Positions 1-7,120 of a stretch of 64,000 nucleotides of DNA are shown here, piece after piece. A program made the position numbers and the translations under genes. Every line of letters starts with the position of its first letter. The first letter of the stretch is position 1. The stretch comes from Microbacterium sp. TPD7012 (GTDB taxonomy: Bacteria > Actinomycetota > Actinomycetes > Actinomycetales > Microbacteriaceae), in NCBI RefSeq assembly GCF_003075395.1, contig NZ_QDFV01000001.1:186001-250000 (forward strand). Direction: 5' to 3'. The notes beneath the pieces were generated by a model. That model saw only the letters and a program-made list of their open reading frames with translations, made no database searches and was not told the DNA's origin.

Positions 1-182
1 TCGGCTCGGTCAAGACCGAGCACGTCGCCGACGCCGTCGCGGCTGCCGGCATCGGCACGATCGACAAGCGCAAGGTGCAGATCACCTCGCCGATCAAGTC
101 GACGGGTGACCACGAGGCCACCGTTCGTCTGCACGACGACGTGACCGCGGTCATCACGCTGCAGGTCGTCGCCGCCAAGTAG
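1..182 (+). CDS. rplI: 50S ribosomal protein L9, C-terminal part
   Basis: The reading frame enters at base 3 and runs 59 codons to TAG at 180-182. The translation has the L9 C-terminal domain pattern: [12 protein letters not shown], then IDKRKVQI, then [14 protein letters not shown] and a beta-rich end at [11 protein letters not shown]9 binds 23S rRNA at the base of the L1 stalk. The start lies outside the window. In actinobacteria rpsF-ssb-rpsR-rplI commonly precede dnaB, and dnaB lies at 7121 here, with about 6.9 kb of other genes in between. A strong terminator follows at once. Confidence 0.93.
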   Translation, partial: GSVKTEHVADAVAAAGIGTIDKRKVQITSPIKSTGDHEATVRLHDDVTAVITLQVVAAK

Positions 183-190
183 TTCCCGGT

Positions 191-217
191 GGGCCACTGA
201 GCCCGTCGAAGTGCGCC
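191..217 (+). repeat. Single copy of a GAGCC(C/T)GTCGAAG palindromic repeat
   Basis: Just after the rplI stop lies CACTGAGCCCGTCGAAGTG, an imperfect inverted repeat. It shares the core TGAGCCNGTCGAAG with three tandem copies inside the GH36 gene at 40284-40354. Such short palindromes are known as interspersed elements in actinobacterial genomes. This one overlaps the start of the terminator stem. Confidence 0.5.
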
Positions 218-251
218 CCCTGTTCTCCGGCTTCTGCCGGGACAGGGGGCG
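214..251 (+). terminator. Terminator hairpin after rplI
   Basis: CGCCCCCTGT (214-223) pairs perfectly with ACAGGGGGCG (242-251). An inner CCGG/CCGG pair (227-230 and 237-240) extends the stem. There is no clear U tract, as is common in high-GC actinobacteria. It ends rplI transcription and may also serve the reverse-strand WYL gene that stops at 294. Confidence 0.8.
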
Positions 252-293
252 TTCTGCGTGTCGGGACCTGCGCGCCGGAAGGGCGGATGCCGT

Positions 294-1253
294 TCACGCC
301 CCGGCTGCGCGCGCGAAGCGCTCGGACAGCCGTCGCGCCTCCGCCGCGAGCGCGGGAGTGCCGGCGACCGAGAAATCCAGGTCGAGCATGCTGAGGTGTC
401 GCAGCAGCGCGGCCGGGTCGTCGGACCCGCTCTCGAGCACGCACGACTGCTCATCCCGCGCGGTGACCACGCCCGCCGCTCTCGGCAGCCGCTCGGCGAC
501 GACGTCTGCCGACGCGTGGATCACGACCGTGGCACGGAACTCCCAGGGGGCGGAGGCCACGCCGCGATCGACGTGGTCGGCTGCGCCTTCTGCCGGCAGT
601 TCGCGAGGGGTGAAGCGTCGCCCCAGAGGGATGCGCGGGGTGAGCCGGTCGACGCGGAAGGTGCGCCAGTCGTCGCGCTCGAGGTCGAAGGCGAGCAGAT
701 ACCAGCGCCCGGCGCGCAGGGCGAGTCGGTACGGTTCGACGATGCGCCGCGACTCGGTCTCGGAGTGGGTGCGGTAGTCGAACCGCAGTTGCACGGTGTC
801 GCGGCAGGCAGAGGCCAGCGTGAGGAGCACGTCAGGGTCCACGGCGGGTCCATGGCCGGGAACCGGGACGACCGTCGACTGCAGCGTCGTGATGCGATGC
901 CGGAGGTGCGAGGGCAGCACCTGGTACATCTTGGCCAGTGCGCGGAGAGAGGCCTCCTCGAGGTCGGCGATCGACCCGTCGGCCGCTGCCGTGCTGAGCC
1001 CGAGGGCCACGGCGATCGCCTCGTCGTCTTCCAGGAGGAGAGGGGGGAGGGCCGCCCCGGCGCCGAGCTGATAGCCGCCGGCCACTCCCGGCGTGCTCGT
1101 GATCGGGTAGCCGAGGGCGCGGAGCCTCTCGACGTCCGCGCGGATCGTGCGGGTCGAGACCTCGAGCCGCTCCGCCAGAACACGCCCGGGCCAGAACGGG
1201 CGAACCTGCAGGAGGGACAGGATCTGGAGCAGTCGTTCTGACGTCTTCAACAT
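294..1253 (-). CDS. WYL-domain transcriptional regulator
   Basis: The 319-residue protein starts MLKTSERLLQILSLLQ. An HTH_11 winged helix covers about residues 5-60, including VSTRTIRADVERLRALGYPI. A linker and a WYL domain follow, the latter recognisable around YRLALRAGRWYLLAFD. WYL regulators sense small ligands or nucleotides and act locally. The start at 1253 is preferred over the upstream ATG at 1295 because it has AGGAAGAG upstream and leaves the perfect palindrome at 1272-1296 outside the coding region. The gene is divergent from the epoxide hydrolase, its probable target. No frameshift or missing part is seen. Confidence 0.88.
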   Translation of the reverse strand: MLKTSERLLQILSLLQVRPFWPGRVLAERLEVSTRTIRADVERLRALGYPITSTPGVAGGYQLGAGAALPPLLLEDDEAIAVALGLSTAAADGSIADLEEASLRALAKMYQVLPSHLRHRITTLQSTVVPVPGHGPAVDPDVLLTLASACRDTVQLRFDYRTHSETESRRIVEPYRLALRAGRWYLLAFDLERDDWRTFRVDRLTPRIPLGRRFTPRELPAEGAADHVDRGVASAPWEFRATVVIHASADVVAERLPRAAGVVTARDEQSCVLESGSDDPAALLRHLSMLDLDFSVAGTPALAAEARRLSERFARAAGA

Positions 1254-1271
1254 GTTCTCAGTCTCTTCCTG

Positions 1272-1296
1272 ATTGCGGAAGCGAACGTTCCGCAAT
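1272..1296. promoter_or_regulatory. Operator palindrome between WYL regulator and epoxide hydrolase
   Basis: ATTGCGGAA (1272-1280), a 7-base spacer and TTCCGCAAT (1288-1296) form a perfect 9-bp inverted repeat. It is centred in the 61-base gap between the two divergent starts at 1253 and 1315. It is the obvious candidate binding site for the WYL regulator, giving autoregulation and control of the hydrolase. The assignment to this protein is inference. Confidence 0.78.
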
Positions 1297-1314
1297 GGAT
1301 TCTACTGTCAGATC

Positions 1315-2565
1315 ATGACGAACGACACGAGCAGCATCCGCCCTTTCCGCATCGAGGTCACCGATCAGGATCTCGACGATCTCCACGAGAGGATCACGCT
1401 GGCACGCTGGCCCCGTGACCTCGATGGCACCGGCTGGGATCGGGGTATCCCGGTCAGCTACCTCCGCCCGCTGGCCGAGTACTGGCGTGACAGCTTCGAC
1501 TGGCGAGCGCAGGAGACCCGACTGAACGAGCTGCCGCAGTTCGTCACCGAGGTCGATGGTCAGCAGATCCACTTCGTGCATGTCCACTCGGCCGTGCCCG
1601 GAGCCCGGCCGCTCCTGCTCCTGCACGGCTGGCCGAGCTCCTTCGTCGAGTTCCTCGATGTGATCGGACCGCTCACCGACCCGCTGGCGCACGGAGGGCG
1701 CGAGGAGGATGCCGTGCACGTCGTCATCCCATCGCTCCCCGGCTACGGGTTCTCGACGCTGGCCGATGCCGGGTGGGGCGATCTCTTCCGCATCGCCGGA
1801 GCCATGGCCGAGGTGATGACGCGACTGGGCTACGACCGTTTCCTCGCCCAGGGCACCGACGTCGGCTCGGGGATCGTCGGGATGCTGCCGATGGCGGCGC
1901 CGGGGCGGGTCATCGCGACCCACGTCAACGGTCCCAGCCCCTTCCCGCTCGGGCCGGCCCTCCCCGTCGACGCCCTGCCGGAGGGAGAGCGCGAGCGCGT
2001 TGTGCGGTTCAACAGGTTCCGGGAAGACGGCGCCGGCTACCTGCACATCCAGGCCACGCGACCGCAGACGATCTCGTACGGGCTCACCGACTCTCCGATC
2101 GCGCAGCTCGCGTGGATCGTCGAGAAGTTCCAGGAGTGGACCGATCCGTCGGCGGCTCTCCCGGGGGATGCCGTCGACATCGACCGCCTGCTCACCACGG
2201 TGAGCATCTTCTGGTTCACGCAGTCGGGCTGGTCATCGGCGCATGCACTCCACGAGGGCATGCAGGTGTATCGCGCTTTCGCTGCAGCTGCGGCCGGCGG
2301 CGCGGCGGGCGATGGCGCAGAGGAGCACGCCGGCGATGGCGCCTGGGGTGAGGAGAGCGGCGGGTCGGGTGGCTGGCAGGCGCCCCCGATGCCACCGGCC
2401 GCCGCGTCGATCTTCGCTGCGGATCTCTCCGTGCGCAGCGCGGTCGATCCGGCATCCGCCTTCGACTCCTGGACCGAGCACGATGCCGGCGGGCATTTCC
2501 CCGCGATGGAGGTGCCGGAGCTCCTGGTCGCCGACCTCCGCCGGTTCTTCGACGGATGCCGCTGA
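1315..2565 (+). CDS. Epoxide hydrolase (EHN-type alpha/beta hydrolase)
   Basis: The 416-residue protein carries the epoxide-hydrolase N-terminal domain (about residues 8-110) and an alpha/beta-hydrolase core. The oxyanion-hole motif HGWPSS is at 104-109, the nucleophile Asp182 sits in QGTDVGSG, and the catalytic His394 lies in DAGGHFPAME. The enzyme adds water to epoxides to give diols; the native substrate is unknown. Oddly, residues about 322-360 are a Gly/Ala/Glu-rich low-complexity stretch just before the last core strands, which makes it longer than typical family members. The ATG at 1315 leaves the upstream palindrome free. The winged-helix gene at 2568 follows with 2 bases between stop and start. 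Confidence 0.9.
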   Translation: MTNDTSSIRPFRIEVTDQDLDDLHERITLARWPRDLDGTGWDRGIPVSYLRPLAEYWRDSFDWRAQETRLNELPQFVTEVDGQQIHFVHVHSAVPGARPLLLLHGWPSSFVEFLDVIGPLTDPLAHGGREEDAVHVVIPSLPGYGFSTLADAGWGDLFRIAGAMAEVMTRLGYDRFLAQGTDVGSGIVGMLPMAAPGRVIATHVNGPSPFPLGPALPVDALPEGERERVVRFNRFREDGAGYLHIQATRPQTISYGLTDSPIAQLAWIVEKFQEWTDPSAALPGDAVDIDRLLTTVSIFWFTQSGWSSAHALHEGMQVYRAFAAAAAGGAAGDGAEEHAGDGAWGEESGGSGGWQAPPMPPAAASIFAADLSVRSAVDPASAFDSWTEHDAGGHFPAMEVPELLVADLRRFFDGCR

Positions 2566-2567
2566 TC

Positions 2568-3662
2568 ATGCGGACACCGATGCTCACCGACCGCGCCCTC
2601 AACCGGGCACTCCTCGCGCGGCAGCTCCTGCTCGAGCGGTCCGACGACTCCGTGGTGGACACGGTCCGTCTGCTGGTCGGGATGCAGGGGCAGGCGCCGC
2701 TCGCGCCCTACGTCGGTCTGTGGTCGCGGTTGGAGGGCTTCGCGGCGGAGGAGCTGGCGGACGCGCTCGAGGACCGGCGCGTGGTGCGCGCGACACTGAT
2801 GCGCGGCACCGTGCATCTGGTGACCGTCGATGATGCGCTGGCACTGAGGCGGCTCGTGGAACCCGCGATCGTCCGAGGGTTCCGTGGCGGCTTCACCGGG
2901 AGGCTCACGAGCGCGCAGGAGTCGGAGGTGATCGCGGTGGGGCGCGAGCTGCTGCGCGAAGCGGCGCGCACGCGGACCGATTTGCGCCGCGCGTTCCAGG
3001 AGCGCTGGCCGCACCTCGATGCGGATGCCATGGCGTATGCCATCAGCTACCTCGTGCCCACGGTGCAGCCGACGCCGCGAGGCATGTGGGGGAGGCCGCA
3101 GGGCGCGCCGCAGCTGGCGCTGCTGGAGTCGTGGGTCGGGCGTCCGCTGGACACCGCACCGTCGATCGATGCCGTCGTGCTCCGCTACCTCGCGGCGTTC
3201 GGACCGGCGAGTGTCAACGACGCTCAGACCTGGTCGGGGCTCACGGGACTCCGTGAGGTGTTCGACCGGCTCACCCCGCAGTTGCGGGTCTTCGTCTCCG
3301 AGAGCGGGCAGGTGCTGTACGACGTGGCCGATGGACCGCGCCCCGATGCCGAGCATCCGGCACCACCGCGGTTCCTCCCGGAGTACGACAACGTGCTCTT
3401 CTCCCACCGGGATCGTGCGCGCATCATCGACACGCCGCAGCGCGTGCCGCTGCCTCCGGGCAAGGGAGCCAGGGAAGGCACCTTCCTCAGCGACGGGTTC
3501 CTGCGCGGGACTTGGCGGGTGGATGCCGGTGTGCTCCGGATCCGTCCGGATCAGGCCCTGCCGGCGGTGGCCGCCGACGATCTCCTCGCCGAGGCGCGGA
3601 GGCTCGCCGCGTTCCTGGGCGCGCCGGCGGTGGATCTCGCCGACGAACGCACGACTCACTGA
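2568..3662 (+). CDS. Winged-helix DNA-binding protein, AlkZ/HTH_42 family
   Basis: The 364-residue protein begins MRTPMLTDRALNRALLARQLLLERS, followed by VRLLVGMQGQAPLAPYVGLWSRL. This is the hallmark of the HTH_42 family, which includes the DNA glycosylase AlkZ that repairs interstrand crosslinks and bulky alkyl adducts. The QGQ motif corresponds to the catalytic QxQ of AlkZ-type enzymes; here it reads MQGQ (Q44 and Q46 from this start). A role in DNA repair is plausible from family knowledge but not proven. The next ATG at 2580 is an alternative start. It lies directly behind the epoxide hydrolase, so the pair is probably one transcript, and a strong hairpin ends it. Confidence 0.8.
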   Translation: MRTPMLTDRALNRALLARQLLLERSDDSVVDTVRLLVGMQGQAPLAPYVGLWSRLEGFAAEELADALEDRRVVRATLMRGTVHLVTVDDALALRRLVEPAIVRGFRGGFTGRLTSAQESEVIAVGRELLREAARTRTDLRRAFQERWPHLDADAMAYAISYLVPTVQPTPRGMWGRPQGAPQLALLESWVGRPLDTAPSIDAVVLRYLAAFGPASVNDAQTWSGLTGLREVFDRLTPQLRVFVSESGQVLYDVADGPRPDAEHPAPPRFLPEYDNVLFSHRDRARIIDTPQRVPLPPGKGAREGTFLSDGFLRGTWRVDAGVLRIRPDQALPAVAADDLLAEARRLAAFLGAPAVDLADERTTH

Positions 3663-3686
3663 GAACCTGCCGTCCCGAGGGCGTGA

Positions 3687-3719
3687 CGGATGCCCCGTGG
3701 TTGCGCCACGGGGCATCCG
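3687..3719 (+). terminator. Terminator hairpin after the winged-helix gene
   Basis: CGGATGCCCCGTGG (3687-3700) pairs perfectly with CCACGGGGCATCCG (3706-3719) around a TTGCG loop, 25 bases after the stop at 3662. Confidence 0.85.
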
Positions 3720-3766
3720 CGCGCCGGCGCGAGAGCGGACGGCGAGCCGTTCGCACTGGCCGCGCC

Positions 3767-3821
3767 GACGCACCGGCGGTGCGGAGCCTCCTCCCCCGAG
3801 GACGAGCGCACCGCCGGCGTC
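3767..3821 (-). terminator. Terminator hairpin after the chaplin-like gene
   Basis: CGGCGGTGCG on the left (near 3774-3783) pairs with CGCACCGCCG (3807-3816), flanked by GACGC/GCGTC and with an inner CCTC/GAGG pair. It lies five bases beyond the reverse-strand stop at 3826 and converges with the previous terminator. Confidence 0.75.
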
Positions 3822-3825
3822 TGCG

Positions 3826-5505
3826 CTACGCCGTCGTGCGACGGCGGAGCAGGCCCGCTCCTCCGAGGAGGAGCAGGAGTGCGGCGAGTGCGACCAGACC
3901 GGAGGCGGTGGCGCCGCCGGTCATGGCGAGGCCTTCCGCTGCGCCGGCTGCCGAAACGGCCGTGGCCGCCCCGGATGCCGGACCGCTTCCCGGCGTCGTG
4001 CCCGGGTCGGTTCCGGGGTCGGTTCCGGGGTCAGTCCCGGGGTCGGTTCCGGGATCCGTTCCAGGGTCAGTGCCGGGGTCGGTTCCCGGGTCCGTTCCGG
4101 GGTTCGTCCCAGGTCCGGTGACGGTGCTCTCTCCGACCACCGCGATGGCGTTGCCGCCGACGGTGATCGGGATGCTCACCGGGAGCACGACCTGGCTGCC
4201 GCCGAGAAGCCCTCCCAGTCCGGACGTATCGATCCCGCCGACGGCAGGGACCGCCGGTGCCGGGGCTGCACCTGCTCCGCCGGTCACCGCGCTGGTGCCG
4301 AGGACCGAGACGGCGTTGCCGAGCACCGAGACGGGTGCCGTGACGGGTGCCACGACCTGCGTGCCGCCGGCGAGCGAGTCATCCCCGCCCGTCGACGCGT
4401 CACCGCCGGATGCCGGTGCCGGGGCTGCACCTGCTCCGCCGGTCACCGCGCTGGTGCCCAGGACCGAGACGGCGTTGCCGAGCACCGAGACGGGTGCCGT
4501 GACGGGAGCGACGACCTGCGTGCCGCCGGCGATGCCGTCGGTGCCGGAGGTCTCCGCATCGGCGGGAGCGCCCGCCTGACCACCGGAGGGCGCTGCGCCC
4601 GGCGAACCCGTGACCGTGCTGTCGCCACCGATCGCGATCGCGTTGCCGACGGCGGAGATGGGTGCGCTGACCGGCGCCACCACCTGGGTGCCGCCGAGGA
4701 TCGAGTCGTCTCCCGACGTCGTCCCCTCCGCCGCGGGCGCGGCGCCCGCCGTCGGTTCGCCCGAGGACGATCCGGAGGCCGCGCTCTCCCCGAGCACGGA
4801 GATGGCGTTGCCGCCGACCGTGATCGGTGCGGTGACCGGTGCGACCACCTGGGTGCCGCTGGCGACGGCATCCGTTCCGTCGGTCTCGGCGGCCACGGGC
4901 GTCGTCGCTGCAGGGGCCGGTGCCGCGGATCCCTGCGTCGTCGCGCTGCTTTCACCGAGGACCGAGACGGCGTTGCCCGACACGGTGATCGGGATGTCGA
5001 CCTGCAGCACCGCCTGCGTGCCCGAGAGCACGCCGTCGATGCCGCTGGTCGTCACGGACGGCACCCCGGCGGCGGGAGTCGAGGCCTGGGGAGCCTCGCT
5101 CTGGGAAGCCGCGGCCGGGGTGCTGGTCGAGGAGGTTCCGAGAACGCTCACCGCGTTGTCCGTCACGGTGACGGGGACGGTGACGGACACCACGGCCTGG
5201 GAGCCGGATGCCGCGCCCGAGTCGCCGCTCGTGTCCGCCGCGGGTGCGGGGGCAGGAGGCGGAGGAGTGGGCGCGGCGTCGTCGGCGGGTGCCGGAGCGG
5301 ATGCCTCGGCGGTGGAGGTGCCGAGCACCGAGATCGCGTTGTCGACGATCGTGATCGGCGCGGTGACCACGGCCACCGCCTGTGTGCCGGAGAGAAGGCT
5401 GTCGTCTCCGGATGTCTCGGCCGCGTTGGCGACCGTCGCGCCGCAGAGCGTGATGCCCCCGGCGATGAGCGTGCCCCACAGGGCCCGCTTCAGATAGGTA
5501 CGCAT
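3826..5505 (-). CDS. Secreted chaplin-like repeat protein with LAxTG sortase signal
   Basis: A 559-residue surface protein. A signal peptide covers residues 1-28 (cleavage at ANA/A). Eight repeats follow with the core GTQ(V/A)V-x3-PI(T/S)V-x2-NA(I/V)SVLG, spaced about 50-60 residues by Ala/Pro/Ser linkers. Then comes a PGTD tetrapeptide repeat (about ten units), LAMTG at 526-530, a hydrophobic helix and RRR. The repeat resembles the chaplin domain (Q-x-P-V-x3-P-V-x2-CGN-x3-V-x-G) of Streptomyces, but the repeats have no cysteine. LAxTG is the recognition type of class E sortases, which anchor long chaplins. The start has AGGAG nine bases upstream. The 5610-6599 gene lies upstream on the same strand. 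An amyloid-like or hydrophobic surface coat is inferred. Confidence 0.8.
   Translation of the reverse strand: MRTYLKRALWGTLIAGGITLCGATVANAAETSGDDSLLSGTQAVAVVTAPITIVDNAISVLGTSTAEASAPAPADDAAPTPPPPAPAPAADTSGDSGAASGSQAVVSVTVPVTVTDNAVSVLGTSSTSTPAAASQSEAPQASTPAAGVPSVTTSGIDGVLSGTQAVLQVDIPITVSGNAVSVLGESSATTQGSAAPAPAATTPVAAETDGTDAVASGTQVVAPVTAPITVGGNAISVLGESAASGSSSGEPTAGAAPAAEGTTSGDDSILGGTQVVAPVSAPISAVGNAIAIGGDSTVTGSPGAAPSGGQAGAPADAETSGTDGIAGGTQVVAPVTAPVSVLGNAVSVLGTSAVTGGAGAAPAPASGGDASTGGDDSLAGGTQVVAPVTAPVSVLGNAVSVLGTSAVTGGAGAAPAPAVPAVGGIDTSGLGGLLGGSQVVLPVSIPITVGGNAIAVVGESTVTGPGTNPGTDPGTDPGTDPGTDPGTDPGTDPGTDPGTDPGTTPGSGPASGAATAVSAAGAAEGLAMTGGATASGLVALAALLLLLGGAGLLRRRTTA
4000..4113 (-). repeat. 12-bp tandem repeat encoding PGTD units
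   Basis: Within the chaplin-like gene a 12-base unit (GGGTCGGTTCCG and close variants on the plus strand) is repeated about nine to ten times, encoding PGTN, eight PGTD and PGTT. It forms a Pro/Gly/Thr/Asp cell-wall-spanning linker before the sortase signal. Such tracts expand and contract by slippage, so length may vary between strains. Confidence 0.85.
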
Positions 5506-5609
5506 GATGATTCTCCTGACTGGACTGGGGGAGTCTGGATGGGTGCGGGCGAAGTGCGCGCGCAGCACAGCATCTGCCGTCCTCGGGGTGAGGGCGGCGC
5601 GACTGTCAG

Positions 5610-6599
5610 TCAGTCAGGAGAGACGTCGGTGGCGAAGACCGGCGACGTCGGCAGGGCGTCGTCGGATGCACCGGCAGCCCGCTCCCAGGCACGGAGCGGA
5701 GACGCGCCGACGTCGCTGACGCGAGCGTGGGCGCTGCTGTTCCCTCCGCCGGGACCGGCGAAGGAGGAAGGCGTTCCAGGACCTCCTGGCGGGGCGCCGG
5801 AGGACGGCCCGGAGGGCGCGTCCGACGCCCCGCGCTCGCTCACAGTGCCCCTGGGGATGGTAGCGGGGACTACGGGCGAAGCGGAGGCGAGCGCGGGGGT
5901 CGTGGACGGGAGAGCGCGGGCGGATGCCGTGGCAGTCACGAGCTGCGCGGCGGAGCCGGCACCCGGTGCCGCGGGTTCGGCCGGAACGGATGCTGTCGGG
6001 TCCAGGCTCACGAGGATCGGCGGCACGGTCTCCTCCGCCGCCTCGCCGATCACGCCGGTCGCGGTGTCGACGATGCCGATGACGTCACGGACCAGGTCGG
6101 CGGCGCCGACGTCGTCGACGAGTTCTCCGACGATCGGGAGGCCGGTGACGGCATCCAGGATCGGGTCGGTGATCTGCGCGACGGGAGCGCGTGTGAGAGC
6201 GTCGGTGACCGGTGCGACCGCGTTCTGCGCCGTCTGGGACACCGCCTGGACGATCGGTGCGGCGATTTCTCCGAGAAGCGGGACCTCGGTGGCGATGCTG
6301 GTGACCGTGCTCACGACGGCGGGTGCCTCCTGCTGCACGGGAGCGACGACGGTCGTGACGACGGGGGCGACCACCTCGGTCACGACGGGGGCGACCACGT
6401 CGGAGAGGACGGGGGTCGTGACGGCCGACACCGTCTCGCCGACGATCGACGTGAGCCCGTCGAGCGGGCCGTCGGACTGCTCGTCGGCGTGCGCTGTGCC
6501 TCCGCCGGCGACGACGGTGAGCGTCGCCCAGGCGAGCGCGACGAGACCGCCCCATTTGACGGCGGTGGGGATGCCGCGTCGGGTGGCCCGAACGTTCAC
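5610..6599 (-). CDS. Secreted Val/Ala/Pro-rich protein of unknown function
   Basis: The 329-residue product is not recognised. It starts at GTG (6599), with GGGGGAGG five bases upstream; the upstream ATG has no ribosome site. A signal peptide runs to about THADE (THA/DEQSDG). The mature N-half is rich in amphipathic beta-prone VVAPVVTEVVAPVVTTVVAP repeats and helical TDALTRAP/IVDTATGVIG segments. The C-half is a disordered Ser/Gly/Pro/Ala tail with no membrane anchor or sortase motif. It lies 104 bases upstream of the chaplin-like gene on the same strand, so the two are probably co-transcribed. It may be a soluble partner in the same surface layer (inference). Confidence 0.72.
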   Translation of the reverse strand: MNVRATRRGIPTAVKWGGLVALAWATLTVVAGGGTAHADEQSDGPLDGLTSIVGETVSAVTTPVLSDVVAPVVTEVVAPVVTTVVAPVQQEAPAVVSTVTSIATEVPLLGEIAAPIVQAVSQTAQNAVAPVTDALTRAPVAQITDPILDAVTGLPIVGELVDDVGAADLVRDVIGIVDTATGVIGEAAEETVPPILVSLDPTASVPAEPAAPGAGSAAQLVTATASARALPSTTPALASASPVVPATIPRGTVSERGASDAPSGPSSGAPPGGPGTPSSFAGPGGGNSSAHARVSDVGASPLRAWERAAGASDDALPTSPVFATDVSPD

Positions 6600-7120
6600 G
6601 TCAACCTCCCCCTCTGAAGGCAACGCACCATCGACACGAACGTGCGTCGATGGGCCGACGATACTCGCGCTTAAGGCGGTTGTCCAGGGCTATTTCGCGC
6701 AGCCGCGAACGCTCATCGCGCGATGACGCGCCCGGCAGAATCTCGGCTTGACTTTCCCCAGGTTCTGCACATGTCGTCCCGTGACGGCAAAACCTTCAAT
6801 CAACCCTTGAACCCGGTTCTCATCCACAGGCTGGGGAATCGAGAAAACCCAGGTCAGCGCGATTAAGAAAACCGATATGCGATGCCATCCACCGGGTTAT
6901 CCACACCGGTTCTACACAGACACTCCGGCTTTGTCCGCACGCTCTCCACAGGGTTATCCACAGGCTGTGTTGCACCCGAATCATGCCGCTCGTACCGTGG
7001 TCGAGCGACCGAATGTCGGGGGCTCCTGATTCGCTGTGCACGGCGGCCGGAACGGCCGGACGGACACGGCTCCGCCCTCCGGGGCGGCGCATTCGGAAAC
7101 GTCGCATCGAAGGGAAAAGC
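6600..7120. other. Non-coding region with DnaA-box-like sites upstream of dnaB
   Basis: About 520 bases without a credible gene separate the divergent secreted-protein gene and dnaB. Two exact TTATCCACA sites occur at 6897-6905 and 6954-6962, and related sites are TCATCCACA (6820-6828) and TCTCCACA (6943-6950). The stretch around 6780-6900 is AT-richer than its surroundings (runs such as GATTAAGAAAACC). DnaA-boxes of this form mark replication origins and DnaA-regulated promoters. Because dnaA, dnaN and rpmH are not here, DnaA-dependent control of dnaB or a DnaA-titration site is more likely than oriC. Confidence 0.72.

Noticed and set aside
258..1241. Plus-strand open frame opposite the WYL gene
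   Set aside because: Out-of-frame shadow of a clear WYL regulator; no motif and no ribosome site.
4000..4113. Tandem repeats as a CRISPR array
   Set aside because: The 12-bp units have no spacers and encode a PGTD protein linker in frame.
3019..6726. A 1235-residue open frame on the plus strand
   Set aside because: It is a mirror of the repeat-rich reverse-strand surface protein genes; composition is Arg/Gly-dominated and no domain is visible, while the reverse frames have signal peptides and conserved repeats.
6820..6962. DnaA boxes as the chromosomal origin
   Set aside because: dnaA, dnaN, recF and rpmH are absent, and the flanking genes are those of the rplI-dnaB region.
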